DNA of 64,000 nt from Flaccisagitta enflata (lineage: Eukaryota > Chaetognatha > Sagittoidea > Aphragmophora), in NCBI GenBank assembly GCA_965153355.1, contig OZ231128.1:19902001-19966000 (forward strand), read 5' to 3'. Positions 1-10,389 of this stretch are shown here, one piece after another. A model generated the notes under the pieces. The model worked only from the letters and a program-made list of their open reading frames with translations. It had not been told where the DNA came from and did not search any database. The stretch's first letter is position 1; each line of letters opens with the position of its first letter. Position numbers and translations under genes: made by a program.

Positions 1-1948
1 TGGAACTCGCGGTCCCTAAAATGGATCAAAGATCCCAAATCTCTTTTGATCTAGGTAAAAATATTATAAAAAAAATCAAAAACACTCGGGTACACAGGTT
101 TTGAGCACATGAGGGGGAAAACATACCGTCAAGTGGGGGGTTAACTTCTTGTATTTCACTTTCGTCTGTATAGTACTGACATCCCGCCTGTTGCCCGGTT
201 GACTTGAGTACGTGTGTACTAAGCTACACTCGCACACATGCAGACCTGCGAAAGTGTGGAAACGTATGGACGAAGAATAATTGATTCAGCATATTCAATT
301 TCAGAACTATGCATATACTTTATAAATTCTGAATCAGTTCCAGCTCGAAAGAAAGAAAGTGAGTAAGAATTGCCTTTGAAAAGCCCATTATGCATAAGTG
401 TGACGGTTTTTTTTCTGGTTGTTATTGTCGAAAACGGCGCCAGACTGAAATAAATCACCTCGATCAATGCTCTGCGCCGACGACCACCTCCTCCCCCCAA
501 TTCCCACTCCTTATCCCTACAATGCAGCACTTTTCTCTCCTCAACTGCATTTTTAGTCGCGGACCACCTACTTTTAAAGTCCGTCACTCTGTCCGCCAAT
601 CAGTCGGTCAGCCAGTCAGTTCGTCAGTCCGTCCACCCGTTAGGATTGAGTATAAAAGTGAGTCAAGCTAAGCCAATGGAATATCCACTCATTTGCATTA
701 AATGTCCCTGTTCCCCTTACAAATCGCAGTCTCCGCTATCATCATCCATCCTTATCTGAACTTGACTGTTAAATCCCTTTTTCCCAACTATTCGTTTCCC
801 ACTTATTCATCTCTTTTTCTTTTCTGGCTAAATTATTTCTGACACATCCTTCTGGATCACATATTCTGAGAACTTTTCTTTAACTTTGAGCGGTGAGGAA
901 AAAATTGCATCATAAATGAAAAAAAAACTATTCGCATTCAAATCTGATCTGATCTTTCTTATGAAATTTCTCGTGTACTCCGACTGTTTCCGTCTGCAGC
1001 TTTTTCTGTCATGTGATAGTCAGTTTGACGTAGACCAGCGCCGTACGGGAGTCTATGGTTTTGGGGGTGCCACCTCCAATTTGTGTCAGGACAACTATTT
1101 AGTATCCCGATCAATCTAACTAGTGATTTTTCTTGTCTCTTTATGTATAGATAACAATAATTTTTAGTGCATATCAGTAAAAGAAAGTCTTTTATCTCTC
1201 TCTCTCTCTCTCTTTTTTTAGGCTGTGTGTCCCAACAAGGGGCCGCCATGGCGGCCCCGGCGGCCCCTTGCCATACGGCCCTGACGTAGACCTTGTGAAA
1301 ATGGATATGCTCAAGATACTGTTTGGGATTAAAGGGTGTTAGTGTAAAGTTAGGGAGTTACTATGTTTTTGAAAAAAGCATGAGCGATAGGACAGAAATG
1401 TGGTAGTGCATGAATGGCATCAAGGGAAGGAAAATTGTGAGGCGTATGGCGAACCACGTCTTAGAAGACTCAAAAACAACATGAGTTATTTCCTTTCGCC
1501 CTTTTTGTTGATCATAAATATTTGTCCAACGACAGTGGTCCTGTTGATAGTATTTCAGAGATGATGATGCGCGGATCATGAGCACAGTCTGTTAGGCTCA
1601 TATTTTGTCTCGAATTCTAAATGAAGACAAGATATATTTTCCTATCTAAATCGGATATCAATATAATCTACGTCGATTTGCGCTCGCTCAGAGTCCCACA
1701 GGCCTGTATATAGTTCCACATCCCCACCTCCCCCATCCCTCTCCCCGATGGTGGTGGAGGGGGGGATTAATTAAAGGGGTAGGGGTGATTTTTGTATGGG
1801 AATGCCTAGATTGATTTATAGAGAACGAGTTCTGGACCGACAGACGGTACTAACACCTGTCCAACAATCTTTGCACCTTTAATCATAAAAGGCATACTTC
1901 TAGTTGACCCAGTAAGCTAAGATTTTAACTGGAGTAGCCCAAAGGTAT
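1..1948. other. No gene seen
   Basis: AT-rich non-coding DNA. A degenerate fragment of the hairpin-element family (TAGTCGCGG... with GTCC/GTCA tetramers) is at about 553-640, and a short (TC)n at 1195-1212. Short open frames here look like chance. Confidence 0.6.
1238..1257. other. Perfect 20-bp GC palindrome
   Basis: GGGGCCGCCATGGCGGCCCC reads the same on both strands, in an otherwise AT-rich stretch. No function evident. Confidence 0.7.
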
Positions 1949-3720
1949 AGTCCTGAATCCTATCAATATGCGTGACCGCGATCGTATTCTCATTATTTCG
2001 TTTGTTATGCATTTTACCGGTATCGAAGGTCATTCCTTTCTTTGGCTTGAGAAATTTCCTGTCGCTTTTTATTCTTGACTGACGATTAAAATCGTGCGCG
2101 CAAATCTCTCTTTTTTTCTTTCTGGCGAGATCAATTCGCTACTTGGTGGAAGCTGGTGGCATTGTTCCCATGCTGCTGGTTTCCACTCGACACCTACCAC
2201 TAACTTTTCTACCTATCAAAAATCGTCATTACCATCGTCTTGAATCCTTGGACTAACATCTTGTCCTCGTATGCTTCTGCGATTTCCATCTCTAAATTCA
2301 ATCTTCATGAATTCATCTTTGTTCTCTGCGTCTTCATCTCACACTGTTCGCCAAAATTGATCGTTTTCTAACTTTTCTGCGATAAAGACCAAAGAACTCA
2401 TTTTCGCCTCTCGTCATTTCTTTTGCATTGAGAAAAAACTCCTAGTAAATGCTTTGTCACTCGGGACGCGGTTTAGTAATTGTACTGGTCGGAGCGCTCT
2501 GGGCATCTGAATCGTCGGGACAGCCAATTGAGCGCCGCATACGCCGGGACAGCCGTCAGAGCGCCGGGAACGCCGGGACTGCCGAACAGCGCCGGAAATG
2601 CCGGAATCGCCAATAGAGCGCCGAGATCACCGGATCAACCCTTGGAGCGCCAAAAACTTTCGTCCACCACTCCGGAAGAAAGGTGTATCGGAATACCAGT
2701 AGCCCCACATCAACTTTTGTGGGGAGTGTTCATCTACAATCACAAAACGGCGGATCTTCGAGTACTGCTTTGAACAGGATCATCCTTTTCTCTCACAAAG
2801 AATGACTAAGAGTTGCGATTCATCCATTGCCATCTGCGGCATGAATGCCACCTGCGGTATTTTCATCCGCATGTGTGCCATCTTCTCTTTCGTCACTCTT
2901 CTTTCTCATATCATCCTCATTCCGTGTTACGAGTGCACCTTCCGTTTCATCTCTGTGTTTGAAAACACACTTTTCCGGATTGGCGAATGCTTATCATTGC
3001 TTCGGTCGCCGGATTGCCATGGATGGGGAGGCCATGGCTGAGATAATTGGCAGCATCACCAATTTTCGGAGTGCCTCATGGCTTCATTTGCCATTTACCA
3101 ATGATGTCATGCTGATGGCCGCATCATTACGGAAAGTGAAGGAGTGACTCGCGTTTTAAATAGCGTTTTAAATAGCGTTTTAAATAGCGTTTTAAATAGC
3201 ATTTTAAATAGCGTTTTAAATAGCATTTTAAATAGCGTTTTCAATAGCGGCGTTAAAGGGAAGCAAAGATGGATCTCCGCAACAAGAAGCTTAAATATCA
3301 TAGTGCCATTTTCTTGTGTGTATAAGTTTATTTTTGATTACCACTACATTTAACACCGTGTGACTCTTTAGTCGCAATATTGTGGTTTTTGTACACAACA
3401 TCCTGTTTTCCACTGGTTCTATTTTTTTTCTTATTTCATGCGAACTTGGTCACTTTATCTATTGTTTTCTTTTTCGATTTTTCTCAAAATATTTTCATTT
3501 AGAAACTATTTTTTGGCAGAGGGGGAGTCCTGAATCCTATCAATATGCGTGACCGCGATCGTATTCTCATTATTTCGTTTGTTATGCATTTTACCGGTAT
3601 CGAAGGTCATTCCTTTCTTTGGCTTGAGAAATTTCCTGTCGCTTTTTATTCTTGACTGACGATTAAAATCGTGCGCGCAAATCTCTCTTTTTTTCTTTCT
3701 GGCGAGATCAATTCGCTACT
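1949..3720. mobile_element. Candidate TRIM (small non-autonomous LTR element)
   Basis: Two direct repeats of 195 bp (1949-2143 and 3526-3720) appear identical, begin AGT and end ACT. Directly after the left repeat comes TGGTGGAAGCTGGTGGC, which could be a tRNA primer-binding site. Directly before the right one is GGCAGAGGGGG, a purine tract. The 1.38-kb interior has no reverse transcriptase or gag that I recognise. It holds small open frames (2480-2773, 2802-3041) and a 12-bp minisatellite. No clear target duplication was found (GGTAT left, GAATG right), so the LTR reading is inference. Confidence 0.55.
3154..3250. repeat. 12-bp minisatellite TAGCGTTTTAAA
   Basis: About eight units of TAGCGTTTTAAA with one or two changes, inside the candidate TRIM. 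Confidence 0.9.
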
Positions 3721-3896
3721 GAATGAATGATAGCTTATATTTCATGAAAATATAAGACAGCAACGACAACAATGAGCTCTACAGATTATCAGGTTGATAA
3801 ATATCGTTGAAAACGTTACAATGCCTGATACAGATCACAGCTCAATGTGACATAAATAAAAATATGCAAGAACGATGCATAAAATGATAAATAAAA

Positions 3897-4634
3897 TCAA
3901 AACCGGACTTTAAGTGGGGCAGGACTGATCCACGACGGCTCATTTCGTGCTGAAAACAGACTATAAGATGACAGAAGAGAGGCTTTTGAGCAGATAGAAA
4001 TTGCCGGCTTAGTGATCGATTTCGCATTTGTGCAGCATTTGAATAAAAAAGCCTTAATACGCGCGCGATTTGCTGGAGTTACCAGGCCTCTCGCTGAAAT
4101 CTCAACCGAAAACAATGAAACGGAATAATTACGCGACAGATCAGTGACAAGTGAAGAGTACTTCTCTTCCTTAAACTCATGGCTCCGGTTTATATTCTTG
4201 TCCCATGGGCATGTTAGCTCAAAAATGATGACGGAGGACATGGACTCGTTAAGCAAGAATAAATCAGGTTTAAAGGTAGTAACAAGGACATGAGGAGGGA
4301 TAGTCCCACCATGAGCAGCCTGCATACCAGGTAAATCAGAATAAAGGACATAGCCGTCAATTAATTTTGGACGTAACAATTCAATCATTGAGGACAAAAC
4401 AGAATTATGACGCCACGTAAACCGTCCTTGCTCTAATGCGACTCCGCAGTTAGAGAGAATATGCGCCAACGTCTGTATGTTACCACAGAACCCACAACGA
4501 TCATTGACTCTCTTCCCCCATCTTTTCAAATTATCAAAAGTGGGGAGGGTGTTGATTCCAGCATTAACGGCGAATTTCAAAACACCTTGAGGGATATCCC
4601 ACATATAACTTAAAATTTCCTCTTTCCGGGTCAA
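3897..4634 (-). pseudogene. Non-LTR retrotransposon C-terminus with restriction-like endonuclease (5' truncated)
   Basis: A 246-codon open frame ending at a stop, with a TAG directly in front, so the reverse-transcriptase part is absent. A Cys-His knuckle CX2CX7HX4C (CGFCGNIQTLAHILSNC) is near residues 47-63. It is followed by KPDLFLLN, about 13 residues, then ELTCPWDK and KEEKY. This order (CCHC knuckle, then PD...E-L-T-x-P...K..KY) is the restriction-like endonuclease end of R2/R4/NeSL-type elements, which nick the target DNA for target-primed reverse transcription. An exact clade cannot be given. 5' truncation is usual for such copies. Confidence 0.75.
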
Positions 4635-5474
4635 CTAGAATTAAGCTTTTTACAAATCAAGTTTAAGTGTTGCAGGTGCAATAATTGTTGGACAGGTGTT
4701 ACGGACTGACAATCATCTTTTTGATGAGATGTTGAATTTGTTCAATTGCTCAAATAACTTTAGTCTTAACAACCGCACGCGACTGTAAGGCGTTGGCCTT
4801 GTTAATGACATGAATTTGTTCTATTGCTCAAATAACTAGCCCTTCGTTCTCAAACATCACAATTAATCAATTCCTGCGATCAACTGTCACTGGAGACATC
4901 CACAGGCATTTACTGACGGAGACATATCGATGTACCAACCTCCTTCGCGAAATGTTAGCAGATGTACAAGCTCTGAAAACTTGCCTTTATGTCCTTAATT
5001 GTCATTGCTGCGATGGTCCATCCGTCGAAGAGTTTTTTCTCTCTGTCCCACGTACATATCTTTTCATTCATGAAACAGATTGTATTGGTATTTCTATATA
5101 TATTGATTTCAACTAGTAGAAGCTTTGAAATGGGCGTATCGGTGCTGAAAAAAAAAACTTCCCAGACATGCCAACGGAAGCCCTGCTGATTGTCCCGGTC
5201 GAGTCCCTTGGTATCTTCCAGAGCATTACATCCATTATTTGACACAAATCAAAAACAACTGAATAAATCCTATTTTGCTCGATGTGAGTTGGTTTTCTAA
5301 GCTGCCAACAGCCAACCCAGTCATCCCCCTCTCTATCTCTATCTTCATCTTCAATAGTTGTTTTCAAACACATTTGCATGAAAAGCAGATAGAAGCGGAG
5401 CAAAGACTGCATGAATAAAATTCATCACAATTCACGAAATGAAAAAAAAAATTGCAATGGGAGAAGTCACTCAT

Positions 5475-5477
<3 letters not shown>
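4635..5477. other. No gene recognised
   Basis: About 4675-4700 is an inverted copy of 1848-1878 (shared AACACCTGTCCAACAAT), suggesting both belong to one repeat family. On the minus strand 5113-5399 is open after TTCATGCAG in phase 0 and could in principle be a last SLC6 exon, but it has no similarity and a poor polypyrimidine tract. Confidence 0.4.

Positions 5478-5550
<73 letters not shown>
5478..5550. repeat. (GA)n microsatellite
   Basis: About 36 GA units, uninterrupted. Confidence 0.98.
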
Positions 5551-5554
<4 letters not shown>

Positions 5555-5819
5555 TCATACCTAGCGGCATCATTTGTCCATGCCAAACAGGTTTTTCCAA
5601 TAAGCACAAATCGAGTTTGCCCCCAACAACGGCTGTTTTCATAAAATTTTACGTCAAATGCTGACCTTGCGGGCTTTTATGTTTATGAGAAAACAAGGTT
5701 GGGCAAAGGGCCCACTCATATGTGAAACAACTACTTTTGCCCTTATCCTGCAGTGAAGCGACCGCAGTAAAATTCCCCCTCCCACCTCAGTGAGGTGACC
5801 TCACCTAACACTTGATTTT

Positions 5820-5945
5820 GCTCTTATCAAAAACATTCAATTCTGCCTCTTACCAAGATCAGAACTATTTCCTTAATCAACATTCGCTCTTGCCTTTCCC
5901 AAACAACCGATTTTGCCCTTACCCTCAAGCATCCGATTTTGCCCC
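5820..5945 (-). repeat. ~24-bp array related to the exon 11 donor
   Basis: On the minus strand, degenerate units like GGGCAAAATCGGATGCTTGA + GGGTAA follow one another. The exon 11 edge itself is TTTGAGGGTAAGGGC, so the array seems to continue from the splice site, now separated from it by a MITE. Confidence 0.6.
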
Positions 5946-5947
5946 TA

Positions 5948-6207
5948 GGGGGCGTATCTAGTCAGAGACGACCGCGTTTTAAAAGGGCCACTCGGTCGCT
6001 CGCTACGTTTGTTCGCTCGCACCGCTCACTCCGCTCACTCGCTCCGCAGCGCTACGCTCGCTTCGCTCGCTCACTCCATTCACGGGCTCGCTCAATCACT
6101 TCGCTCACTCCCTCGTGGGACAGTTGAAATTCTTGAATATGTGTTCACGCTGTTATCGCGTTTCACGGGAACAAACGCGTTTTTGGCGCTCACTAGAATC
6201 ACGCCCT
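5948..6207. mobile_element. GGGCG-family MITE, copy 1 (at exon 11 donor)
   Basis: Ends GGGGGCGTATCTAGTCA and, inverted, AGGGCGTGATTCTAGTGA. It is flanked by TA on both sides (5946-5947, 6208-6209), the target duplication of Tc1/mariner-type elements. The interior is a GC-rich run of GCTCGCTCACTC-like words. The right-hand TA is the TA of the exon 11 donor GTAAGG. Confidence 0.75.
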
Positions 6208-6210
6208 TAC

Positions 6211-6400
6211 CCTCAAACGTTGGTTGGTGGTGCCGAGGACGCCGACGAAGGCCCTGACTGCGCCGAGAATCGGCAACAGATAAACGCCGATAATGAAGAA
6301 AATCCACCCAATTTCGTCCAACCAATAAGGCGCGATGTAATAAAGGCTGAACGTGGACAAGGCACGACGGCTCGGCTGGTACGCGAAGATTCCCGTCAAG
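6211..6400 (-). CDS. SLC6-type transporter, exon 11 (TM12)
   Basis: Acceptor TTTCTTTCCAG, phase 2 in. The exon encodes PYWLDEIGWIFFIIGVYLLP, matching the SLC6 TM12 pattern YPxWAxxIGWxxxxxSxxxIP, then RAFVGVLGTTNQRLR. The 3' edge can be read in two ways. It can splice at TTGAGG|GTAAGG (phase 0) into an unseen last exon. Or it can read on for three codons and stop at a TGA inside a MITE that starts four bases into the donor, giving a short tail ending RLRVRA. With either reading the membrane core is complete. No poly(A) signal was identified. Confidence 0.82.
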
Positions 6401-6489
6401 CTGGAAAGAAAAAATACTATCTTCACAATAGAAATCTTTACACATGTTTTAACTGATATCTCTGGTCATATTAGCCCGATCTTCAAAAA

Positions 6490-6755
6490 ATTGGTGGCCA
6501 TAATGAAGCCCTTCAAATTTGCAAGCGATCTACGCAAACCGCATCTCTCTAACTCAATGCATTCAAAAGTTATTCAACTTTGAATGAAATATTTCAATTT
6601 TGCGTTTACCATTTTCACACTATCTTCAAATGGTACAATTTTACTCCAAATTGAATTACTTCTATACGCATTGAGCTAGACAGATGCGGTTTGCGTAGAC
6701 TGCTTGCAAATTTGAAGAGCTTCATTTATGTCACCAATTTTTCAATGATTTGTTG
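6490..6755. mobile_element. Palindromic MITE with ~110-bp arms
   Basis: The left arm (CTTCAAATTTGCAAGC... CTACGCAAACCGCATCT) is repeated inverted at 6670-6755 with few differences, and the centre is AT-rich. It lies just outside the SLC6 exon 11 acceptor. Confidence 0.65.
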
Positions 6756-6959
6756 AGTCTTTCTGGAGCTAAAAGTCTAAATGTAGCGAAGAAAGGGGAT
6801 CAAAAAAATGGCGAGAATGGTCTGGAGGGCAATCACCCCAAAACACCTCAAAAAGCGCTTCAAAACACTTCCCAGGCAAATGGCCACTGTGATTCAGTCA
6901 AATGGGGCTCACACTAAATATTGATGCACCTGGTAATCTCTAATAGAAAAATGTGAGAT

Positions 6960-7235
6960 TAATACCCGAACAATACCCGAGCATACCCAAGAAATACCCC
7001 AGCAATACCCTAGCAATACCCGAGCATACCCGAGCAATACCCATGAAATGCCCAAGCAATACCCGAGCATACCCGAGCATACCCAAGCGATACCAAAGCA
7101 ATACCCAAGTAATACCCAGGCATACCCAAGCAATACCTAAGAAATACCCTAGCAATACCCGAGCAATACCCGAGCAATACCCAAATACCCAAGCATTACC
7201 CAAGCATACCCAAGCATACCCGAGTATACCCCGGG
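6960..7235. repeat. 10-11-bp minisatellite AATACCCGAGC
   Basis: About 25 degenerate units of the type GAGCAATACCC / CAAGCATACCC. Confidence 0.9.
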
Positions 7236-7349
7236 TTTTAATCTCATCTGAGATTACGTGGTGTGATGGCGTCACAATCAATTAGTATCCATTTTCACAT
7301 CAATTAATGAACTTTTTTTCAAAGTGTAAAGATTTCTATTGTGAAGATA

Positions 7350-7690
7350 GTAGTCGCAAAAGCGTCAGATGGTCAGCGGTACATCCTGGAGTAGTTTGTG
7401 AATAAGATTGAGCGAGAGTGCAGAGCTGTGGCCCCAAAGGGATCAATGACCTATGCTTTCACACAAATGAGGAATTTTATCCTCCTCCATCTGCCAGAAT
7501 TTTGCAGAAATTGGCAGAGCTTGGTAGAATTTGGCAGAAGTTGGCAGATATTGCATTGGCTGCATCTGGCAGAATTTTGCAGAAATTGGTAGGGGGGTAC
7601 AAAAAAGAAAAATGAGGAAGAAGAGAAAATTCCCCATATGTGCAAAAGCATAGGTCATTTCCGTCGCTTCGGGGCCGCTGCCCAAAAACG
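7350..7690. mobile_element. Foldback element with tandem core, copy 1
   Basis: Opens AGTCGCAAAAGCGTCAGATG. The left arm GACCTATGCTTTCACAC is matched at 7640-7660 by an inverted arm (CATATGTGCAAAAGCATAG GTCA). Between them is a short TTGGCAGAATTTTGCAGAAA-like repeat. Confidence 0.7.
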
Positions 7691-7797
7691 AGGAAAGAAA
7701 ATGGGTTGACGTGAAAAGGGCACGATGCAAAATACTTAGTATGGATGTGGCACGATTAAGCTGAAAGGAAACTAAGAATTGCTTTCGACGAGGAAAA

Positions 7798-8012
7798 AAA
7801 CCAGGCTGGATACACCGCTGCCGAAGTCGCATGCGGGTGGGAAAAGGCAGTGATAAAAAAGGTTGACCAAACATTTGGACAATAGCAGCGATGCGAAAAA
7901 CACCCGTAAACACCAAAAAATCAAAGCGTTACCGACATACTGACCGACCAACGGACCGACCGATATAAAAATAACGACATAAGGAGTTATAGAGTCGCTT
8001 GCACGCGACTAA
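7798..8012 (-). mobile_element. Hairpin-ended (Helitron-like) element
   Basis: Starts like AGGCTGGATACACCGCTGCC, contains GACCGACCAACGGACC tetramers, and ends with the hairpin AGTCGCTTGCACGCGACT + AAAAA. Confidence 0.7.
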
Positions 8013-8190
8013 AAAGGAACGAAGAAAGAGAGGCTTATTGCGGGAAAAGGAAGACGGCTTGTCCATTAGGCGTTGGGTCCAATCAAGCTGAAAGACAACT
8101 TAGAAAAGATGGTGGGTTGACGCTAAACGTGAACAAAAATCGATGACTGTGCATTACGTCTGTTAGGGTGCCTAGAAAAGCCGAAAATGT

Positions 8191-8370
8191 TTTTAGTCTC
8201 GTGCTACGCGACTCTACAGTAGACTACACCCCGCTTTAACCGTCGGTTGGTTGGTTGGTCACACTTTACTTTTTTTAAGTTTTTTATTCCTGCCCAAATG
8301 CTTTGGTAACCTCAAATATGGCCCCCGCCCACCGGCACGCGACTGGGGTAGCCGTGTATCCGGCCTTGTT
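8191..8370 (+). mobile_element. Hairpin-ended (Helitron-like) element
   Basis: Mirror orientation: AGTCTCGTGCTACGCGACT, CGGTTGGTTGGTTGGTC, and at the far end GGGGTAGCCGTGTATCCGG CCTTGTT. Confidence 0.75.
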
Positions 8371-8613
8371 CCTTGGCAAAATTGCTTTCAATTGTGCTGG
8401 TATGCTGTCAGACTCAACAGAAAGGCAAGAAAAGAACGTGGGTTGACATGTGACACTGAAAAGGTACGATGTAAAACGCGTAATGTTGACGATGGAAGAA
8501 AAGAATTCAGCCAAGGAAAAAAGCAAAATATGACGTGTTAGATTACAGAAGCTGTGCTTGTTTAGTTTTTCTTTCCCGGTTGAATGAAAATAAAAAAACA
8601 GAAGCAGAATATA

Positions 8614-10384
8614 CACGCTTTTCTTTTTATAAGAACACTGTTTATAAGAACATCAGCCTCAGATTTGGCAAAAAAATAAGAACATCTTAAGAACATGCTG
8701 AGCCTCAGATTTGAAGATAAGAATATAAGTTTTCAAAAAAATAGTAAAATTGAAAAACCCTAAATGATGGATATTTTGATAATGCTTTCTAAGATGATAA
8801 TTAATTATTTATCAATTATTTATCTTACATTTCTTTTTATTTAATGAAAATATTTTTTTTTTACAGTTGCTTAAAAAACAAACTTTTATATCAATATAGA
8901 TATACACTTTTTTTTTTTTTATAAGCACGCTAATTTTTCGGCTGAGGCTGAGCGTGCTTAGCAAAATCTCGTTTTCGAGGCTGAAATGTGCTTAAATGCG
9001 TGCTTATCATTTATCAGTAAGTAATTTTCCTATTCAGACTAGAACAGGGTACACAGTAGGGTATAGAAAACAGTAATGCAGAGTGTTGTATAGTATAAGC
9101 ACATTGAATTAAGTTTAGAATAAGCACATTGAATTTTGTATAAAATACAGTAATGAATGTATTTTGTATGAAAAAATATACAGTATCATTCACTGATGTT
9201 GTCTTACTTTCATATATGGGATGAGACTAGTATCTTGATTTAGTATAAACAGTTTTTAGTTTTTAATGTTATTTAATATCATGATATATTATTTTTTTTT
9301 GTAGTCCTTGATACAGCAATAAATTCTTATTAACAATAGTATCTAAGCAATAATATCCTTAAATATTGTTAGAAATTAAATTATTTCTATCACTATCAAA
9401 ATCCTTAATATGCTGATAAATTGATATCATAGATAATTACAATTTCTATCAAAGTTTCTATTGGTTTTTGTAAAATTCCAACCAAAAATATCGAAAAATT
9501 AGCATATTTTTCCAAATTTACCAAAATTTTTCTAATTGGAAATCTCAGCCTGAAGCGTGCTTAGCAATGTGCTTAAGACGCACTGAAAATTACCATAGAA
9601 TTTGCTACCGGAGCTAGATAAGTCATAAAATTTATAAAATGAAATTCGATGACAATTTTTGTTTTTATGTTCTCAATTAAACTGTCAACAGTCATATTTT
9701 GCATAAATTGACTTGCATATGCCAGTTTTAAACCCCAATCCTTTATTTCACAGCTGAAAAAATATGCGAAATACATTGGAAAACTTCTTTTGTCAATATA
9801 CCATAGCTCATTGAAAATTTTAAATTTGCATAGAAAATCAGAACATCAACAAAACAAGAACATAGCGCGATTCCTAAAACATAAACTGAGGGCGCTATGT
9901 TCTTATTTTAATGATTTTTGGATTTCTTATGCAAATTTAAAATTTTCAGTGAGCAGTTGCTGAAATGATTGTCGCTTTTTTTTTCACTCTTTAGTCTCTT
10001 CAGAATCGAATTTCCTTCAATCTTTTAGTATGTTTGTCATTTGACAGTGACAAATCGGTTTTCTCATGCAAGTCTACACATTTAAGTACAAAAAAATAAA
10101 CACAAGCATTGACCTGAGCAAAGTTAGTAAAGTGAATGGTAACTTTGTCCTCTGGGTAAATTCCTCTTACTTTAATTTCAGTGCGTCTTAAATTTTCCTA
10201 ATATCTGAGGCTGGGCGTGCTTATAAACGAGGTGCTTATATAAAAAAAAAAGTGTATAATTAAAGAGATTATCTAATCTAAAAATAAGAACATGTTAAGA
10301 ACGCTTGAGCCTCGAAGAGGGGCTGAAAATAAGAACGCTGAGGCTGACTTTAAAAATCCATGTTCTTATAAAATGAAAAGCGTG
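8614..10384. mobile_element. TA-flanked MITE A (CACGCTTTTC ends), interrupted
   Basis: Ends CACGCTTTTCTTTTTATAAG and CTTATAAAATGAAAAGCGTG, with TA on each side. Without the inner element (8905-10254) it is ~420 bp and aligns along its whole length with the inverted copy at 53427-53848. Confidence 0.85.
8905..10254. mobile_element. TA-flanked MITE B nested in MITE A
   Basis: Ends CACTTTTTTTTTTTTATAAG and CTTATATAAAAAAAAAAGTG, flanked by TA. Its insertion point is intact in the copy at 53.4 kb. The interior is AT-rich, with a further ~70-bp-arm palindrome at about 9808-9961. Confidence 0.85.
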
Positions 10385-10389
10385 TATCA

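Noticed and set aside
5113-5399. Possible last SLC6 exon after TTCATGCAG, phase 0, ~97 codons
   Set aside because: Open frame and phase fit, but there is no family similarity, a weak pyrimidine tract, and no poly(A) signal seen.
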